This document shows, one piece after another, positions 61,574 through 64,000 of a stretch of DNA of 64,000 nucleotides (within the stretch, counting starts at the first letter, position 1; each line of letters begins with the position of its first letter). The position numbers and the translations under genes were made by a program. The stretch spans positions 186,001 to 250,000 of the forward strand of contig NZ_CP082839.1 of the NCBI RefSeq assembly GCF_019930585.1, read 5' to 3'. This stretch comes from Sphingomonas nostoxanthinifaciens. GTDB lineage: Bacteria; Pseudomonadota; Alphaproteobacteria; Sphingomonadales; Sphingomonadaceae. The notes beneath the pieces are model-generated. The model did no database searches. It was not told the origin of the DNA and saw only the letters and a program-made list of their open reading frames with translations.

Positions 61574-62554
61574 TCACGGCGCGATCGGCTCGGGCACGGC
61601 CTCGGCGAGGATCAGCGAGAACAGGCCGTCGGGGTCGATCCACTCGCGCAGCGGCGTCCATCCACCGGCGGCGAGCAATTGCCGCGCCGAGCGATCCGAA
61701 TATTTGTGGCTGTTCTCGGTGTGGATCGTCTCGCCCGCATGCATTGCGAAACGGCGCCCGGCGATGACGAAGGACAGGTCGTGCGTCGCCTCGAGATGCA
61801 TCTCGATCCGCGACCAGGTGTCGTTCCACACCGCGCGATGGCGGAAGGCATCGGCCGGCACATCGGCGCCGAGTTCGCGGTTGATGCGGTGGAGCAGGTT
61901 GAGGTTGAAGCGCGCGGTCACGCCCGCGGCATCGTCATAGGCGCGCTCCAGCACGTCAACATCCTTCACCCGGTCCATGCCGATCAGCAGCATCGCGCTT
62001 TCGCCCATCGTCGCGACCATGCCGCGCAGCAGGTCGACCCCCGTGCGCGGCACGAGGTTGCCGATGGTCGATCCGGGAAAGAAGCCGAGCTTGGGCAGGC
62101 CGGCCACTTCGGGCGGCAGCGCCACCGGGCTCATGAAATTGGCCTCGACCGGCAAGACCGGCAGGCCGGGAAAAGCTTGCGCCAGGCCGGCGGCGGATTC
62201 GCGCAGGAACTCGCCCGAAATGTCGATCGGCACATAGGCCGACGGCGCGATGCTCGACAGCAGGCGCGGCGTCTTGGTCGACGAGCCCGAGCCGAACTCG
62301 ACCACCGCGCGGCCTGCACCCGCGACCGCGCCGACCTCGGCGCAATGCGTCTCCAGCAGCCGCGTCTCGGTGCGGGTGGGATAATATTCGGGGAGGCGGG
62401 TGATCTCCTCGAACAATTGCGAGCCGGCATGATCGTAGAACCAGCGCGCCGGGATCGCCTTGCGCGGCCCGGCGAGCCCCGTCAGCACGTCGGCGAGGAA
62501 GGCGGGATCGGCGTTGCGGCCCGCGGCCACCGCGAGATCGTCGTCGCGCAGCAT
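61574..62554 (-). CDS. egtD: Histidine N-alpha-methyltransferase EgtD
   Basis: 326 residues. Trimethylates histidine to hercynine, the first step of ergothioneine synthesis. Family motifs: PARWFYDHAGSQLFEEITRLPEYYPTR, the SAM-binding VEFGSGSSTKTPRLL, GFFPGSTIGNL, LNLLHRINRELGA and HTENSHKYS near the C-terminus (substrate pocket). Follows egtB by one base (TGA C ATG), so the pair is co-translated. Confidence 0.96.
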   Translation of the reverse strand: MLRDDDLAVAAGRNADPAFLADVLTGLAGPRKAIPARWFYDHAGSQLFEEITRLPEYYPTRTETRLLETHCAEVGAVAGAGRAVVEFGSGSSTKTPRLLSSIAPSAYVPIDISGEFLRESAAGLAQAFPGLPVLPVEANFMSPVALPPEVAGLPKLGFFPGSTIGNLVPRTGVDLLRGMVATMGESAMLLIGMDRVKDVDVLERAYDDAAGVTARFNLNLLHRINRELGADVPADAFRHRAVWNDTWSRIEMHLEATHDLSFVIAGRRFAMHAGETIHTENSHKYSDRSARQLLAAGGWTPLREWIDPDGLFSLILAEAVPEPIAP

Positions 62555-62555
62555 G

Positions 62556-63872
62556 TCAGAGATCCTTGGCCAGCCGCACGCCGGTGAACTGCCAGCGCTG
62601 GTGCGGGTAGAAGAAGTTGCGATAGCTCGCGCGGCTGTGGCCGCGCGGGGTGGCGCAGGAGGCGCCCTTCAGCACGGCCTGCCCGCTCATGAACTTGCCG
62701 TTATATTCGCCGACCGCACCTTCGACCGGGCGGAAGCCGGGGAAGGGCAGGAAGGCGCTGCTCGTCCATTCCCAGACGTCACCGAACATCTGATGCGCCG
62801 AGTCGCTGCGGATCGCCGCGCGCGGGCGCACCGGCCCGGCGGTGTCGAGCTGGTTGCCTGCCAGCGGATCGAGCGCCTGCGCCGCCACTTCCCATTCGGG
62901 CTCGGTCGGCAGGCGTGCGCCGGCCCAGCGCGCATAGGCATCCGCCTCGTAATGCGAGACGTGGGTGACAGGGGCGGCGGGATGGACCGGGTGGAGGCCG
63001 TCGAGCGCGAAGGCCAGCCAGTTTTCGGGCTTTTCGTCGGCCGAAGTTGAGGAAGTTGAGGATTGCGCGCGCACGCCTTCACGACGCCAGTAGAGCGGGG
63101 CCGCGATCGCCTCGCGCTTCACCCACGCCCAGCCGTCGGCCAGCCACAATTCGGGCCGACGATAGCCGCCATCGGCGATGAAGCCGCAATATTCGGCGTT
63201 GGTCACCAGCCGATCGGCCAGTGCGTGCGGATGGAGCAGCACCGCGTGGCGCGGCCCCTCGCAATCGAAGGCGAAGCCGGCGCCGTCATGGCCGATCGCG
63301 GCGATGCCCTCGCGCCCCGGCAGCCAGCGGATCGGGCCGGGCACGGGTGCGGGGCGGGGGCGTGGCTCGGCCCATACGGCCGGGTCGAGTGGGTTGGCCG
63401 CGAAGCTGGCGAGGATATCGGTCAGCAGCAATTCCTGATGCTGCTGCTCGTGATTGATCCCCAGTCGCACCAGCGCGTGCGCGGCGGGCGGGAGATTGGG
63501 CAGCGCAGTGACGACGGCCTCGTCCACCGCCGCGCGCCACGCGAGTATCTCGCCGAGCGACGGCCGGCTGAGCATGCCGCGCCGGTCGCGCGCGTGGCGT
63601 GCGCCCTCGGCCTCGTAATAACTGTTGAACAGGAAAGCGAAGCGCTTGTTGAATGCGCGATAGCCCGGCACGTGATCGCGCAGCACGAACGTTTCGAAAA
63701 ACCATGTCGTGTGGGCGAGATGCCATTTGGCGGGCGAGGCATCGGGGTGCGGCTGGATCGTCGCATCCGCATCGGACAGCGGCGCCGCCAGCGCCGCCGA
63801 AAGCTGGCGGGTATAATTGAACAGACCGGCAAGGTCCGCTTCGCATGCAAGCAGCTCGGCGCGTGCAGCCAT
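62556..63872 (-). CDS. egtB: Hercynine oxygenase (sulfoxide synthase) EgtB
   Basis: 438 residues. Iron-dependent C-S bond formation between hercynine and a thiol. DinB-like N-terminus with HLAHTTWFFETFVL and NHEQQHQELLLTDIL (iron-binding His), then an FGE-sulfatase C-terminal fold (WEVAAQAL; FGDVWEWTSSAFLPFPGF; GASCATPRGHSRASYRNFF). ATG 63872 has GAGGGGG about 6 bases upstream; ATG 63890 is an alternative. The thiol donor (cysteine or gamma-glutamylcysteine) cannot be settled by eye. Confidence 0.95.
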   Translation of the reverse strand: MAARAELLACEADLAGLFNYTRQLSAALAAPLSDADATIQPHPDASPAKWHLAHTTWFFETFVLRDHVPGYRAFNKRFAFLFNSYYEAEGARHARDRRGMLSRPSLGEILAWRAAVDEAVVTALPNLPPAAHALVRLGINHEQQHQELLLTDILASFAANPLDPAVWAEPRPRPAPVPGPIRWLPGREGIAAIGHDGAGFAFDCEGPRHAVLLHPHALADRLVTNAEYCGFIADGGYRRPELWLADGWAWVKREAIAAPLYWRREGVRAQSSTSSTSADEKPENWLAFALDGLHPVHPAAPVTHVSHYEADAYARWAGARLPTEPEWEVAAQALDPLAGNQLDTAGPVRPRAAIRSDSAHQMFGDVWEWTSSAFLPFPGFRPVEGAVGEYNGKFMSGQAVLKGASCATPRGHSRASYRNFFYPHQRWQFTGVRLAKDL

Positions 63873-63916
63873 GATTACCCCCTCGACCATCCCCGGCCGT
63901 GAACAACCTGCGAACA

Positions 63917-63944
63917 AAGATAAGGTTGCGTGCCCGACGGGCAA
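63917..63944 (-). promoter_or_regulatory. Candidate egtBD promoter
   Basis: Minus strand: TTGCCC (63944-63939), 16-base spacer, TATCTT (63922-63917). The predicted start gives a leader of about 38 bases before ATG 63872. Reasonable match for a sigma-70-type promoter. Confidence 0.45.
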
Positions 63945-63969
63945 GGCCGGGACGCATGATTTCGAGATT

Positions 63970-63984
63970 GTTGACTAAATCAAC
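63970..63984. promoter_or_regulatory. Operator-like palindrome upstream of egtB
   Basis: GTTGACTAAATCAAC, 5-base arms GTTGA/TCAAC around CTAAA, in an AT-rich stretch at the right edge of the window. It lies about 25 bases upstream of the candidate egtB -35 and 7 bases before a possible start codon of a divergent gene running out of the window. Its form recalls MarR-type operators. Confidence 0.4.
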
Positions 63985-64000
63985 CTTCTGTGATGAATGA

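Overview
The window is high-GC chromosomal DNA of an alphaproteobacterium, most likely a Sphingomonas-like member of the Sphingomonadales. The clues are three proteins ending in the sphingomonad form of the PEP-CTERM signal (PEPASWALMLAGFG type), GatCA next to a GluRS of indirect tRNA-Gln type, a RibB-RibA fusion with a decayed RibA half, and several families of intergenic palindromic repeats. It is almost entirely coding, about 70 genes, mostly housekeeping and biosynthesis. I saw no rRNA or tRNA gene, CRISPR array or transposase.

Layout. 1-5 kb: a truncated transglutaminase/DUF2126 gene, a PEP-CTERM protein, prs and a DUF2306 membrane protein. 5-10 kb: gltX, then ribD-ribE-ribBA-ribH (riboflavin). 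10-20 kb: argS, a SPOR protein, nagZ, pepN, an epimerase-like gene, an EamA transporter and a threonine aldolase. 20.0-20.6 kb: a small low-GC islet bounded by 13-bp direct repeats. 20.6-28 kb: a hybrid PAS histidine kinase, a MASE1-PAS-GGDEF diguanylate cyclase and ppc. 28-33.5 kb: cls, then dapF-mtaB-ftsY-ispZ. 33.5-36.7 kb: an old yellow enzyme and small genes (exported peroxiredoxin, DUF985 cupin, DUF427, YceI). 36.7-40.3 kb: ilvB-ilvN-ilvC. 40-46 kb: two PEP-CTERM proteins around a head-to-head miaA/serB pair, a GNAT enzyme and DUF3309. 46-51 kb: leftward DUF3089-ruvX-pyrB-pyrC'-Sel1/SPOR. 51-53 kb: gatC-gatA. 53-60 kb: MBL hydrolase, DUF4142, aspC, exported msrA, argB-pdeM, DUF1348, a YhhQ transporter and a MerR/TipAS regulator. 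60-64 kb: hbd and the ergothioneine pair egtB-egtD.

Functional links. GltX (probably non-discriminating) and GatCA fit the transamidation route to Gln-tRNA. IlvBNC, ArgB, DapF and AspC are amino-acid biosynthesis. PyrB with an inactive-looking PyrC' suggests a Pseudomonas-type ATCase complex. Exported MsrA, exported peroxiredoxin and EgtBD form an oxidative-defence theme.

The most distinctive features are: (1) palindromic repeat elements of at least four families, three copies of which lie in frame inside genes (one in ribD, two of different families in mtaB); (2) the 616-bp islet at the 3' end of the hybrid kinase gene; (3) degenerate enzymes (the RibA half of RibBA, and PyrC'); (4) compact junctions, including miaA/serB start codons that overlap on opposite strands, and a MerR-type operator directly abutting its regulator.
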